From Fimbriimonadales bacterium (GTDB taxonomy: Bacteria; Armatimonadota; Fimbriimonadia; Fimbriimonadales; ATM1), in contig JAHCHL010000012.1 of the NCBI GenBank assembly GCA_026129745.1, positions 1 to 64,000 on the forward strand: a stretch of DNA of 64,000 nucleotides. The letters run 5' to 3'. A program made the translations under genes and the position numbers. Under the pieces are notes generated by a model that was not told the origin of the DNA, did not search any database, and saw nothing but the letters and a program-made list of their open reading frames with translations. Below are positions 52,411 through 61,840 of this stretch, one piece after another. The first letter of the stretch is position 1; each line of letters starts with the position of its first letter.

Positions 52411-52947
52411 CTATTCTTGCGGTGGCTTCAAGTTTGCGGCTTCTTCTGCAGTCATGACCGTTATATCGAGTTCATAAGCGACGGACTGAAGCCCGATTCC
52501 AACATAGACGTCGACGATCCCGACATAGCGACCAGGCTTTTCGCCCTTCAAGTAGAAAACGTATGTCGTTTCTTCGTTTGGGCTGAGTCGATGTTTGTAA
52601 ACATAGCTTCTTCCAATGAACGGCACTGGTTCAATAACTTTCCAAGGAGGCTCAGCGCGAATGACACTTAGGCCATCGAGAAGCGCATTCTCAATGTCGA
52701 TTGATTCTATTTTCTGCGAACTGGTGCTGACGTTCTTCACGTAGACTTCGACCGGGAGCGTATCACCGATTGCCACCCGATTATCACAGACCACTTCGAC
52801 GTGAATGCCCTCTGGCTCTTGCATCACATACCAGATAAATCCGCCTAAGCAGAGCATGCCTACGATTGCGACCGCACCCAGTGCGATGAGCACTGGGACC
52901 CATGGGAATCCGCGCTTCGGTTGCTGGTGATAAGGCTGAGAATACAT
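52411..52947 (-). CDS. Membrane-anchored hypothetical protein
   Basis: 178-aa protein with a short Gln/Pro/Tyr-rich N-terminus (MYSQPYHQQPKRGFPW), one transmembrane helix at about 19-42, and an extracytoplasmic immunoglobulin-like beta domain (GDTLPVEVYVKNVSTSSQ, NEETTYVFYLKGEKPGRYVG) reminiscent of CARDB-like or DUF11-like folds that present adhesive modules. ATG 52947. The N-terminal plan resembles the protein at 2258, but the external domains differ. Function unknown; it may be a surface structure component. Confidence 0.72.
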   Translation of the reverse strand: MYSQPYHQQPKRGFPWVPVLIALGAVAIVGMLCLGGFIWYVMQEPEGIHVEVVCDNRVAIGDTLPVEVYVKNVSTSSQKIESIDIENALLDGLSVIRAEPPWKVIEPVPFIGRSYVYKHRLSPNEETTYVFYLKGEKPGRYVGIVDVYVGIGLQSVAYELDITVMTAEEAANLKPPQE

Positions 52948-53010
52948 ATTGCGGTCTCTTTCTAAATCTACTGTTCAAGTGTGGCACTTTGCTATGCAGT
53001 TCGCGTCAAT

Positions 53011-54840
53011 TTACTCCAGCGCCTCCTTGACTTTCCGGGCCAGCGTTTCCGTCAATGTCGGCACAGCTGCAATCTCTTCGATGGAGGCTCGTCTGATGTT
53101 GGCAACAGAACCAAAGGCTCTCAGCAGCATTCTCCTTCTTCTAGGCCCGACTCCTGGAATCTCTTCCAGCGGCGAACCGAACAATCGTTTGTCGCGCAGC
53201 TTGCGGTGGTACGAGACTGCAAATCTGTGGGCTTCGTCACGCAGTCTCCTTAAGAGAAGAAGCCCTGCCGAATTCAACGGTAGTTGAACCGGTTCAGGAC
53301 TGCCCTGAAGAAAAATCAGTTCTTGTTTTTTCGCGAGTCCGATCGCTGGCAGTACGATTCCTAGTTCGTCGAGAGCCTTGATCGCTGCATTGAGTTGCCC
53401 GCGCCCGCCGTCGATCATGATGAGGTCCGGCAGCTTTGCAAACTTCGGGTTGTTCTCCTTGTAATTCTTGAATCGCCTCAGAATTGTTTCGCGCATCATC
53501 GCGAAGTCGTCTGGTGATTCCGGGTTGTACTTTATCTTGAATCTCCGGTACTCATTCTTCGCAGGCTGTCCGCCTTCGAACACGACCATCGACGCAACCG
53601 GAGCAGTGCCCTGAATGTTGGAAATGTCGAATCCCTCAATGCGTTCAGGCGGAGCCGGCAAGTTGAGTGCATCTTGCAGGGCTTGCGCTGCTTCCGCTGA
53701 CCACTCCTCTTTGGCAAGCTCCTCTTGTGTGAATTGCTGTAAAGCCAACTCTGCGTTGTTAGCGGCCATCTCAACCAACTTGAGTTTCTCTCCACCTTGA
53801 GGAACGGTGACATGAACGCTTCTTCCCTTCTTGCCGCGCAACCAAGACTCGACAATAGTCCGCTCAGCAATCTCCACCGGCAGTAGAACTTCCGAAGGAA
53901 CTTCCGGCGCGTCCGTGTAGTATCGCTTCACGAACTCTTCAACTGCCTCGCTTGGATTCGTTTCAGCCGCGCCGTCGAGATAGAACGTGCGTTGACCGAT
54001 CAGTTTTCCTCCTCGAACATAAAACATTTGCACGGCTGCTCCACGGTCGTCTTTCACAACGGCGATCACGTCTTGATCTTTCGAGTCTCCAGCGATCACC
54101 TTTTGTCGTTCCATTACTGTCTGAATGTTTTCGATCGTGTCGCGGAGTTTCGCAGCATGCTCGAATTCGAGCGCTTCCGCGTGTTCCTGCATCCGAGATT
54201 CGAGAGACTTTATCAGCGTGTCCGACTTCCCTTCTAAGAACAGTATGACGTTGGAGATTTCACGTTTGTACTCGTTCGGCTCTGCGAGTCCTGCGCAAGG
54301 AGCCATGCAACGCTCCATGTGAAAATAGAGGCAGGGCTTTTGCACTGCGTCACCGCTCCACGACTTTCCGCAAGGAATCAGCTTGAATACTTTGTGGAGC
54401 AACTGCAAAGTATCGCGAACGGAAAAAGCACTGCTGTATGGGCCAAAGTATCGTGATCCGTCTTTCCGTAGCTTTCGCGTGAACAAAACGCGAGGAAACT
54501 TCTCCTTTGTGACGACGATGTATGGATAGCTCTTGTCGTCGCGCAAGCGCACATTGTATGGCGGCCGATGCTCTTTGATCAAGTTGCATTCAAGAATGAG
54601 GGCTTCGAGTTCGCTGTCAGTAACGATCCACTCCACATCGCGCACACGTGAAACCATCCGAGCGATCCTCGTTCCATGTTGAGACGACTTCTGGAAGTAA
54701 GATCGAACTCGGCTCTTAAGTGAGAGCGCCTTGCCCACATAAAGAACGAGCCCTTCTTCGTCCCGAAAGATGTAGCAGCCCGGCAATGAGGGGAGCGCTT
54801 TCAGTTTCTGATCGACGGCCTCACGGGCCTTTGCAGGCAC
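53011..54840 (-). CDS. uvrC: Excinuclease ABC subunit C
   Basis: Makes the two incisions of nucleotide excision repair, with UvrAB; Mfd at 31665 feeds into this pathway. 609 aa. GIY-YIG nuclease at about 15-95 (LPGCYIFRDEEGLVLYVGKA), UVR motif near 205-240, an RNase H-like C-terminal nuclease (IEGFDISNIQGT and DLIMIDGGRGQLNAA), and tandem helix-hairpin-helix motifs at the end (IPGVGPRRRRMLLRAFGS). GTG 54840 is the start, 6 nt after a CAAAAT stretch on the minus strand. Intact. Confidence 0.96.
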   Translation of the reverse strand: MPAKAREAVDQKLKALPSLPGCYIFRDEEGLVLYVGKALSLKSRVRSYFQKSSQHGTRIARMVSRVRDVEWIVTDSELEALILECNLIKEHRPPYNVRLRDDKSYPYIVVTKEKFPRVLFTRKLRKDGSRYFGPYSSAFSVRDTLQLLHKVFKLIPCGKSWSGDAVQKPCLYFHMERCMAPCAGLAEPNEYKREISNVILFLEGKSDTLIKSLESRMQEHAEALEFEHAAKLRDTIENIQTVMERQKVIAGDSKDQDVIAVVKDDRGAAVQMFYVRGGKLIGQRTFYLDGAAETNPSEAVEEFVKRYYTDAPEVPSEVLLPVEIAERTIVESWLRGKKGRSVHVTVPQGGEKLKLVEMAANNAELALQQFTQEELAKEEWSAEAAQALQDALNLPAPPERIEGFDISNIQGTAPVASMVVFEGGQPAKNEYRRFKIKYNPESPDDFAMMRETILRRFKNYKENNPKFAKLPDLIMIDGGRGQLNAAIKALDELGIVLPAIGLAKKQELIFLQGSPEPVQLPLNSAGLLLLRRLRDEAHRFAVSYHRKLRDKRLFGSPLEEIPGVGPRRRRMLLRAFGSVANIRRASIEEIAAVPTLTETLARKVKEALE

Positions 54841-54914
54841 TTCGATATTTTGACTCGGAACCTGGTCGCAAGTTCGCGGCTTTGATTCGGCCTAACGCCT
54901 TAACAACCTTCGTA

Positions 54915-54920
54915 TAGAAT
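54915..54920 (+). promoter_or_regulatory. Leaderless-type -10 element (TAGAAT)
   Basis: TAGAAT lies 7 nt before ATG 54928, giving a predicted transcript that begins at the start codon. The 87-bp divergent gap also holds the uvrC promoter. Confidence 0.5.
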
Positions 54921-54927
54921 TCAGGCG

Positions 54928-56541
54928 ATGGGCATTGGCAAGGAAATCGAGTGGCAATTCGAAGCAGTTGACCTCGGCAGCGACATTAAGGCCGTTTGTC
55001 GAGCCGCGGAAGCTGCCGGACTGAGACTCCGCCCCCCAAAGAGAATCAGGCTACATGACCGGTTCTTTGATACGCCGGACTGGAAATTCTATCGTGCCCT
55101 TGCGTATTTGCGCATCAGAACAAAAGGCAAAACCGCAGAGGCGACCATCAAAACGTTCGGCACCATAGATCCTGGACCTCGGGTCAGAACGGAGCTTACC
55201 GAGCCGCTATCAGGGGAATTGCACGAACTCCCTGGGCAAGTCGGCGAGTGCATTCGAGCTTTGGCGGGCGAATCGCCACTTCGAGAAATCTTCTCACACT
55301 CGACCACTCGCCAAGTCATTCGTGCATCCGATGGTGAAACCGAAATTGCCGAAATCGCTATCGACCACACCGTCTTCGAGAAAACTGGCAATGAGCTTAA
55401 GCGGATCGAAATTGAGTCACTCTGCGATAATAGCGAGAAGTTAGATCAATTTATCTCTGAATTGGCCTCTCAATTTAAGCCATGTGGCCGCTCGAAATTC
55501 GCCGAAGGGCTTGCATCCATGGGCCTATCGCCTGAACTGAGCCCATCGCCGACGTTGAATATCGATTCTGATTCGACGATCGGAGAATTGATTCAGGCTG
55601 CCATCAACGTCTACTCGCACCGAATGAAGGAAAGCGAACCGGCCGTTCGACTTGGACTCGATCCCGAAGCGGTGCACAACATCCGCGTTGCGACAAGGAG
55701 ACTGCGTGCACTGCTGCGGCTGTTTAGAAGATTCCTGCCCGCGAGCGCAATGAGAGTTCGCAGGGAACTCGCATGGCTCGCCGATGCCCTTGGCGGAGTT
55801 AGGGATCTCGATGTGCAATTGCAGGCACTCATAGGAGTTTGCACTCAAGCCCATGTGAGCGACGAAGATAGGGCCATTATTATTGCACCGCTTGAAGCGC
55901 GCCGCTCGAAGGCACGTAAAGAGCTCTTGGATTCGTTGAACTCCGACCGCTACTCCATGCTTGTCGCAGGTCTTAATGTACTGCAGGAGCGTGCAGTGAG
56001 CAAACGATCTCGACAAAGTGCGGTTTCAGTGCTGCCCAAAGTCTTATACAGGGCATGCTCACGTGCGCTTCAAGATGGATCGCGAGTTACGAACGATTCG
56101 GTAGGGGAGCAATATCACAAGCTGCGATTGAGGTGCAAGCGACTGCGGTATGCGGCCGACGTTTCACGAAACCTCTATGGAAAACCTGCTCGCAAATTTT
56201 GCAAGGCTCTCGTAGAATTGCAAGATGTGCTCGGCCAACACCAAGACGCGCTTGTGCTAATCAAGACTTTGCATACTGTTCCAGAAGACTGGGGTTTCAC
56301 GCATCATCCCACTACTTTGGATGCGATGAGAAGAATCGAGGCAGTATTGGAAAAGACAGCTATGCGATGCCGCAATCAATTCCCGAAAGCGTTCACGAGA
56401 GTCTTTGATGATGCTTGGCCCGTACTGGAGAAACGTATCCTCGATGCGATGGCGGAAGACGTCGTGCGCTCAACTCGCGAAGAGTGGATGCGCGAAAGAA
56501 TTCAGTTTACTTTCGATAGAGATCTCTCCGAACGAGACTAA
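54928..56541 (+). CDS. CYTH-CHAD fusion protein
   Basis: 537-aa protein joining an N-terminal CYTH triphosphate tunnel domain (about 5-190) to a CHAD helical domain (about 215-525). CYTH proteins act on triphosphates or inorganic polyphosphate; CHAD binds polyphosphate with conserved His and Arg/Lys, visible in AVHNIRVATRRLRALLRLF and YHKLRLRCKRLRYAADV. The E-x-E-x-K signature reads EIEWQ, so its Lys is Gln. The fusion suggests polyphosphate hydrolysis or binding, but activity is inference. It converges on murQ with 3 bp between stops. Confidence 0.9.
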   Translation: MGIGKEIEWQFEAVDLGSDIKAVCRAAEAAGLRLRPPKRIRLHDRFFDTPDWKFYRALAYLRIRTKGKTAEATIKTFGTIDPGPRVRTELTEPLSGELHELPGQVGECIRALAGESPLREIFSHSTTRQVIRASDGETEIAEIAIDHTVFEKTGNELKRIEIESLCDNSEKLDQFISELASQFKPCGRSKFAEGLASMGLSPELSPSPTLNIDSDSTIGELIQAAINVYSHRMKESEPAVRLGLDPEAVHNIRVATRRLRALLRLFRRFLPASAMRVRRELAWLADALGGVRDLDVQLQALIGVCTQAHVSDEDRAIIIAPLEARRSKARKELLDSLNSDRYSMLVAGLNVLQERAVSKRSRQSAVSVLPKVLYRACSRALQDGSRVTNDSVGEQYHKLRLRCKRLRYAADVSRNLYGKPARKFCKALVELQDVLGQHQDALVLIKTLHTVPEDWGFTHHPTTLDAMRRIEAVLEKTAMRCRNQFPKAFTRVFDDAWPVLEKRILDAMAEDVVRSTREEWMRERIQFTFDRDLSERD

Positions 56542-56544
56542 CAT

Positions 56545-57390
56545 TCAACTGCCGAGCGCGGCAGGCAAGTTCCAACTCGCGTCTTCCAGTCTCTTTTTTG
56601 CCGCTGACTCGTCCAAACCAAGTTGCGACATCACAATTCTAATGGCTCGCAATCGAAGCTTGTCATTCATAGGCGCCAAGTGTGTCATGAGATTGTCCTT
56701 TATCCTTCCGCACTTGGCCATTGCTGCCACGCTGATCATGTTTAGCGCCATCTTCTGTGCAGTTCCTGCCTTCAATCGAGTCGCACCAGCGATGACTTCA
56801 GGCCCAGTATCGAGGAGAATCGAATGTTCCGATTCGTGCAGAAGCGGTGCACCGGGGTTGTTTGCGATGCCAATGGTTTTCGCTCCTCGCCTCGCTGCAT
56901 ATCGAATCGCCTCGACGACGTATGGCGTCCTACCACTCGCTGACACACCTATGACGAGATCTGCGGGCAATCGATCGACTTGTGCTTGGACGACGGCGAC
57001 ACCCTCACCAATCCTGACGGGCGATGTGAGCGCTGCATTGAGATCTTTGTGTGCGGCCTCGGTGTCGTCTTCAGCTCCTGAGACCGATTGCATGAATGCG
57101 CGGCCTGCGATGAGCACTTGAAATCTGCCCGGCTCGATTCCATAGCACTGTGAGATCTCGGAGACGTCCGTTGCTGCGATTCTTCCGCTGGTGCCGGCGC
57201 CGACATATACAACCTTCCCGCCTGAAGAATAAGTCTCGGCAACCATCTCTGCTGCCACGCAGATGTCCGGTATGGCGGCCTTGACTGCTTCGACGGCCTT
57301 CTCGTCCTCCGTCGACATTTTGCGAACGATGTCGTCTGTCGCCATCGCCGCAAGACCCGCCGTGTCCGGGTGCCGCTCTTCAGTCCGCAT
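56545..57390 (-). CDS. murQ: N-acetylmuramic acid 6-phosphate etherase
   Basis: Cleaves the lactyl ether of MurNAc-6-P to GlcNAc-6-P and D-lactate in cell-wall recycling. 281 aa, an SIS-domain enzyme. VVYVGAGTSGRIAATDVSEI and DLVIGVSASGRTPYVV are the sugar-phosphate-binding loops; AEDDTEAAHKDL holds the catalytic Glu region. Start ATG 57390 (MRTEERHPDTAGL) with GGAGGA six nt upstream; the frame is open to 57531. No transporter or kinase for MurNAc is adjacent. Confidence 0.93.
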   Translation of the reverse strand: MRTEERHPDTAGLAAMATDDIVRKMSTEDEKAVEAVKAAIPDICVAAEMVAETYSSGGKVVYVGAGTSGRIAATDVSEISQCYGIEPGRFQVLIAGRAFMQSVSGAEDDTEAAHKDLNAALTSPVRIGEGVAVVQAQVDRLPADLVIGVSASGRTPYVVEAIRYAARRGAKTIGIANNPGAPLLHESEHSILLDTGPEVIAGATRLKAGTAQKMALNMISVAAMAKCGRIKDNLMTHLAPMNDKLRLRAIRIVMSQLGLDESAAKKRLEDASWNLPAALGS

Positions 57391-57506
57391 CAGATTCCTC
57401 CGGGCGATCTCTGCTCCAAATGCAACGCGTCGGAGGTTGGGTGGTCTTCCACTAGCTTGGGCCAACCTGTCAGACTCATTATCCCCCAGGTTTTGACTCC
57501 CAGAAC

Positions 57507-58433
57507 ATGGCAAATGATATTCCGTCCGCAATTGCAGTCATGGGCCCGACTGCGGTCGGCAAGTCTGCGGTCGCAGAGCACTTGGCGCGGGCACTCGGTT
57601 GCCGTATCGTCAATGCAGACGCATTTCAGGTGTACCGAGGACTCGATGTCGGAACGAACAAGCCCGGCGCAGCGGAAATGTACGCGCTCCTGGATATCCT
57701 TGAACCCTGGGAGTCTTTCTCACTGGGGCAGTTCGTCGAGCTCGCCGAGGGCATGCTGGCGAATGAGTTCGCCTCGGGGCGGAACATCATAGTCGCAGGC
57801 GGCACCGGACTTTATGTCCGAGCGTTGTTTGAGGGCTATACCGAAATCGCCGGTAAGCCAGACCCGGACCTGCGGGCCAAGCTGGTCGAGGAGTACCATG
57901 ATTTGGGCCCAGAAGCGTTCGCAAAGTCATACGGGATCGGCCCTGAGACCGTGCCCAGATCGACGATTCTGAATTCGAGGCACTTTGTGAGGCTGGTGGA
58001 ACGTAGACTAGTTCCCGCGATTCATCGATCCCGCCCGCAGTTCAACGCCCGATTCTTGAAGTTTGGTCTTGAGCTGGATAAGCGCGAGCTTGACGAGCGC
58101 ATCAACGCAAGAGTCGTGTCAATGGTGCAAAATGGTTGGCTCGAAGAGGTTTCGGCCCTTCGTGCTCGTGGCGCGTCGAAGGATTGGCCAGGAATGCGTG
58201 CGATTGGATATTGCCTATTGTTGGATTGCCTAAATGAAGAGATATCGTTGGACAAAGCCATCGAGGGGATTCAAGCGCAAACTCGAAGGTATGCGAAGCG
58301 GCAAATGACTTGGCTGCGTCGCGAACCTAACGTGCATTGGCTCGACGCCAACAAGGCGCCTGCGGAATTGACTGAGGAGATACTCTCAGTAGTGCAATTG
58401 AAACAAGGAGGCTGCGATGGCAAAGGCGATTAA
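57507..58433 (+). CDS. miaA: tRNA dimethylallyltransferase
   Basis: Adds the isopentenyl group to A37 of tRNAs reading UNN codons; the tRNA-Ser(CGA) at 50595 has A37. 308 aa. P-loop GPTAVGKSA, then [18 protein letters not shown] (usually DSRQVYRG, here DAFQVYRG), [10 protein letters not shown] and [14 protein letters not shown] are all in family order. ATG 57507. Overlaps hfq by 17 nt, the miaA-hfq pairing known in proteobacteria and others. Confidence 0.95.
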   Translation: MANDIPSAIAVMGPTAVGKSAVAEHLARALGCRIVNADAFQVYRGLDVGTNKPGAAEMYALLDILEPWESFSLGQFVELAEGMLANEFASGRNIIVAGGTGLYVRALFEGYTEIAGKPDPDLRAKLVEEYHDLGPEAFAKSYGIGPETVPRSTILNSRHFVRLVERRLVPAIHRSRPQFNARFLKFGLELDKRELDERINARVVSMVQNGWLEEVSALRARGASKDWPGMRAIGYCLLLDCLNEEISLDKAIEGIQAQTRRYAKRQMTWLRREPNVHWLDANKAPAELTEEILSVVQLKQGGCDGKGD

Positions 58434-58695
58434 CTTGCAAGAGATGTTTCTCAATCAAGTGAGAAAAGAAGGCATCTCCGTGACTGTTTTTCTGACTGGA
58501 GGCGTTCAGATAAAGGGAATGGTGCGTGGATTCGACGCATTCACGATACTCTTGGATTCGCCAGGCAAACCGACGCAACTCGTGTATAAGCACGCTGTTT
58601 CTGCCGTTTTGCCATCTCGGCCCATTCCAGGCTATCGTCCGCCCAACGCAAGGGACTTTGACGACGAAGGTGGCGATGACCGTTCGGATGACTGA
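58417..58695 (+). CDS. hfq: RNA chaperone Hfq
   Basis: Sm-like hexameric RNA chaperone that pairs small RNAs with mRNAs. 92 aa. Sm1 region [22 protein letters not shown] and Sm2 segment [11 protein letters not shown] (the YKHA-type pore motif) are intact. The C-terminal tail is acidic ([12 protein letters not shown]), shorter and different from the E. coli tail. GTG/ATG usage: ATG 58417 lies inside the end of miaA with AAGGAGG just upstream. dapF begins 3 nt after its stop. Confidence 0.95.
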   Translation: MAKAINLQEMFLNQVRKEGISVTVFLTGGVQIKGMVRGFDAFTILLDSPGKPTQLVYKHAVSAVLPSRPIPGYRPPNARDFDDEGGDDRSDD

Positions 58696-58698
58696 GCA

Positions 58699-59538
58699 AT
58701 GCCCGTAATCGAATTCACGAAAATGCACGGCATCGGCAATGACTTCATCGTCATCGATGCATACACAAAAGAACCGCCGCATGGCGACTTGGTCGAACTT
58801 GCCAAAAAACTTAACGACCGCAAGTTTGGAGTCGGCGGCGATGGAGTCATTCTTATTATGCGCGGCGATTCCGCGCCCTTTCGCATGCGCATGCTGAACC
58901 CAGACGGAAGCGAAGCAGAAATGTGCGGAAACGGAATCCGATGCGTCGCACGCTACGTGAAAGAACGGGGACTAACCGACCAGTCGGTAATTCCGATTGA
59001 AACAGGTGCGGGTTTGCTCCAGTTGGGTCTGTGCGAAGGCTCGAGTGTCAGAGTCAACATGGGCAAGGCGCGAACCAATCGAGGTGCTATCCCGATGACC
59101 GGGCCCACAGACGAAGAGGCGATTGGTTTTGAGATCAAGGCAGCGGGTCAATCGTTCATAGGCACTGCGGTCAGCATGGGTAACCCCCATGTCGTGATTT
59201 TTGTGAACGACGCTGAAGCCGTTCCGCTCGCCGATTGGGGCTCAGCCATCGAAATGCATGCGATGTTCCCGAATCGAACGAACGTGCATTTCGTCCAAGT
59301 GGTGTCGACTGAAAGGCTGATTCAAAGAACTTGGGAACGCGGAGCGGGCGCAACTCTTGCCTGCGGCACCGGCGCATGCGCCCTGCTTGTTGCTGCGTTC
59401 TTGAACGGTCACACGGGTCGACAGGCCACTGTTCAGCTCCCAGGTGGCGAATTGGAGATCGAATATGAAGAGAACGGGACCGTATTTATGACCGGCCCCG
59501 CAGAGTTCGTTTTCGACGGCGTTTGGGAAACGAATTAG
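58699..59538 (+). CDS. dapF: Diaminopimelate epimerase
   Basis: Converts LL-DAP to meso-DAP for lysine and DAP-type peptidoglycan. 279 aa. The two catalytic Cys are in EMCGNGIRC and ACGTGACALL; N-terminal FTKMHGIGNDFIVID is diagnostic. Third gene of miaA-hfq-dapF with 3 nt spacing from hfq. Its stop shares TTAG with the convergent PilZ-domain gene. All family motifs look intact. Confidence 0.96.
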   Translation: MPVIEFTKMHGIGNDFIVIDAYTKEPPHGDLVELAKKLNDRKFGVGGDGVILIMRGDSAPFRMRMLNPDGSEAEMCGNGIRCVARYVKERGLTDQSVIPIETGAGLLQLGLCEGSSVRVNMGKARTNRGAIPMTGPTDEEAIGFEIKAAGQSFIGTAVSMGNPHVVIFVNDAEAVPLADWGSAIEMHAMFPNRTNVHFVQVVSTERLIQRTWERGAGATLACGTGACALLVAAFLNGHTGRQATVQLPGGELEIEYEENGTVFMTGPAEFVFDGVWETN

Positions 59539-60134
59539 GCGGCTTTCTTCAGAGATCCGAGATACGATTCGAGCCGATAGCGTGTTGACTCAAAGTAATC
59601 GAAGAACTCGATTCCGTAACCGGAAGCAGTCTTTCGAGTGACGATACCAAGGAATCTCCACGGTTCATCGCTGTCAGGGTCACTTGCTGAAACGGCAACA
59701 AGGCTGCCGACTTCCAACTTGTGATCGCACTGAATGTGGCAACCAAGGGAGCTGAGATCTGTAAGCGTTGACCCGACGTTCGCAATTTGGATCTCGCCGC
59801 CCTCTTCGTCGACCTGTGTCACTTCGCCTCCGATCTCAACAGGGAACCGCTCAGCGCGTCGCTTGTCGAAGTGCAGCCATGAAGCAGACTCAACGTCGAC
59901 GACAAAGCTAAGCCCGTATTTCGTTACGGATCTTATTTTCCCGCTCGCATGCGCATCGCCCTCCGCGTCCCGGTGAATGAAGTTCACCGTTTCTCCGACC
60001 ACCGGCTCGTAATCTTCGCCGTTCCCTGGAATGAGGAGAATAAGCGGCTCGGTCCTCTCGACTCGGACCATCCTGACGAAGGGCTCGCTTCCGCGCGTCG
60101 AGACCATCAGAAGCATGTCACCTGTTTTAATCAT
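59535..60134 (-). CDS. PilZ domain protein (c-di-GMP receptor)
   Basis: 199-aa cytoplasmic protein. An N-terminal YcgR-like beta domain (about 1-85) precedes a PilZ domain with both c-di-GMP motifs: RRAERFPVE (R-x-x-x-R) and DLSSLG (D-x-S-x-x-G). Together with motAB in this window it could slow or steer flagella as YcgR does, but that is inference. ATG 60134 (MIKTGDML) chosen over 60143. The diguanylate cyclase at 43224 could supply its ligand. Ends in the shared TTAG with dapF. Confidence 0.9.
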   Translation of the reverse strand: MIKTGDMLLMVSTRGSEPFVRMVRVERTEPLILLIPGNGEDYEPVVGETVNFIHRDAEGDAHASGKIRSVTKYGLSFVVDVESASWLHFDKRRAERFPVEIGGEVTQVDEEGGEIQIANVGSTLTDLSSLGCHIQCDHKLEVGSLVAVSASDPDSDEPWRFLGIVTRKTASGYGIEFFDYFESTRYRLESYLGSLKKAA

Positions 60135-60168
60135 TGATCTCACCTAAGCCATTGAGGCTCAAATCAGA

Positions 60169-61824
60169 TTATTGGCTTTGCCCAGGCGGTTCTTCAGTAC
60201 TCGATTTCCTTCGACCGATTGCTCTCATCGCATAAGTGGCTTCTTCGAGGCCAAGAAGTCGACCCAACCACAAGAAGAGCCAAGTTCCTGCCAAGCCTAG
60301 CCCAAGCACTCGAACAAGAGAAACCGCGTTGGGGCCGAGTCCGTCACCGGACGACATGGGAATCAGGTTGGCCAGGATGCCAACCAGCGCAGCCGAGCCT
60401 GCCGCAGCGAGGCCTCCCCAAAAAATCAGCATCGCCAAACGGCGCCCATCGATTCTGCCAAGCTTTCGACGCAATGCGATCAGCAGCATTGCAAACAGGG
60501 CGATCGCTGCGATCGAAACCGAAAGTCCCAAAGAAGCGAACTGGAAGTCCATGCCTTCTGGTCGCGCCGAAGAGAACACGCCGTAGTCAAACGGCAATGT
60601 TGGCAACAAGAACGCCATTGCAACAAAGATCCCTGTCGCAACAGTCCCTAAGAGAATGGGCAACAGCGTATTCTCCATGGCAAAGAATGCCCGCATGAGA
60701 ATGGGATGCGCACACCATGCGAACACTCCAATGCTGAACATGCGAAGCGCGGCTGCAACTCGAATCGTGTCGACTTCTTGGAACTTCCCATACTGATTCA
60801 GCAATCGCACGACATCTTCGCTCAGCACGAAGAGCATCGCAGACACGAACAATCCAATAAAAACGGCCGTGCGCAAGGTCTTGCTGACAGCTAGCAAAAA
60901 CTTGGCCGCATCTCGTTTCGCGAACAATTCTGCCAATGTTGGAAAGATGGCAATTGCGAGTGATTGCCCGAACACACCGAGCGGCGCTTGCATGATTCTA
61001 TTTGAGATATCGAGCGCAGAAATGGCACCTTGCCCATAGAATGATCCGAACCCACCCACGACGATCGCATAGACGCCCGGCAAACTCAATCCAAAGATGA
61101 CAGGCAGCATCAGCTTGAACACGCTTCGAACGCCTTCGTGCTTTAGATCGAGAGAGGGAGTGTACGCTGATCCGAATCGGCGCATCGCAAAGATAGGAAT
61201 CAGAAGATTGCCAATCAATGCACCAGTCAGCGCACCCCAAGCGACTGCATAGATTCCCCAGCCAGACCAATACGCGAAAACGGCCGCACCGAGAATGATT
61301 CCAATGTTGTAAATGTTCGGAGCAAGCGCTGGAACCAGAAAGTGCTTTCGGGCATTCATGGTTCCAAACATCAGACCACCCAAAAAGAACGCGATCTGTG
61401 AAGGGAGCAAGATAACGGAAAGCTGCGCTGCCTGTCTCATGACATCCGGAGGCAGCCCAGGACGCAAAACTGACATCAACGGCAACGCGAATATGGACGC
61501 AAGAACTACAAAACACAGGACGACGATGCCCATGAAAGTAGCGAGCGTGCTGAAAACTTTCCATGCCTCCTTCTCGTCGCCTGTCGTGAAGTAGCGAGTG
61601 AAAACGGGAATGAATGCCGCGCTCAGTGCCCCGCCGGCGATAAGAAAAAACAAGAGATCTGGAATGGCAAATGCCGCTACATATGCGTCGCGCTCTGATT
61701 CGAGACCAAAGTTCCGGCTGATGACCGCGTCACGGACAAGCCCAAGGACTCTCGAAAGCAAGATCGCCAAAGCCATGACGCCGCTCGCTTGAACGACAGT
61801 CATCGGCTTTGGCGGTTTTGCCAC
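60169..61824 (-). CDS. murJ: Lipid II flippase MurJ
   Basis: Moves lipid II across the inner membrane for peptidoglycan synthesis. 551 aa with about 14 transmembrane helices. N-terminal LLSRVLGLVRDAVISRNFG and FAIPDLLFFLIAGGALSAAFIP are characteristic of MurJ/MviN, including the Arg residues of the central cavity. GTG 61824 start (MAKPPKP). The C-terminal tail is polar. trxA ends upstream on the same strand, 16 nt away. Confident family call. Confidence 0.95.
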   Translation of the reverse strand: MAKPPKPMTVVQASGVMALAILLSRVLGLVRDAVISRNFGLESERDAYVAAFAIPDLLFFLIAGGALSAAFIPVFTRYFTTGDEKEAWKVFSTLATFMGIVVLCFVVLASIFALPLMSVLRPGLPPDVMRQAAQLSVILLPSQIAFFLGGLMFGTMNARKHFLVPALAPNIYNIGIILGAAVFAYWSGWGIYAVAWGALTGALIGNLLIPIFAMRRFGSAYTPSLDLKHEGVRSVFKLMLPVIFGLSLPGVYAIVVGGFGSFYGQGAISALDISNRIMQAPLGVFGQSLAIAIFPTLAELFAKRDAAKFLLAVSKTLRTAVFIGLFVSAMLFVLSEDVVRLLNQYGKFQEVDTIRVAAALRMFSIGVFAWCAHPILMRAFFAMENTLLPILLGTVATGIFVAMAFLLPTLPFDYGVFSSARPEGMDFQFASLGLSVSIAAIALFAMLLIALRRKLGRIDGRRLAMLIFWGGLAAAGSAALVGILANLIPMSSGDGLGPNAVSLVRVLGLGLAGTWLFLWLGRLLGLEEATYAMRAIGRRKSSTEEPPGQSQ

Positions 61825-61840
61825 AGCCTACTCTGTAGGG

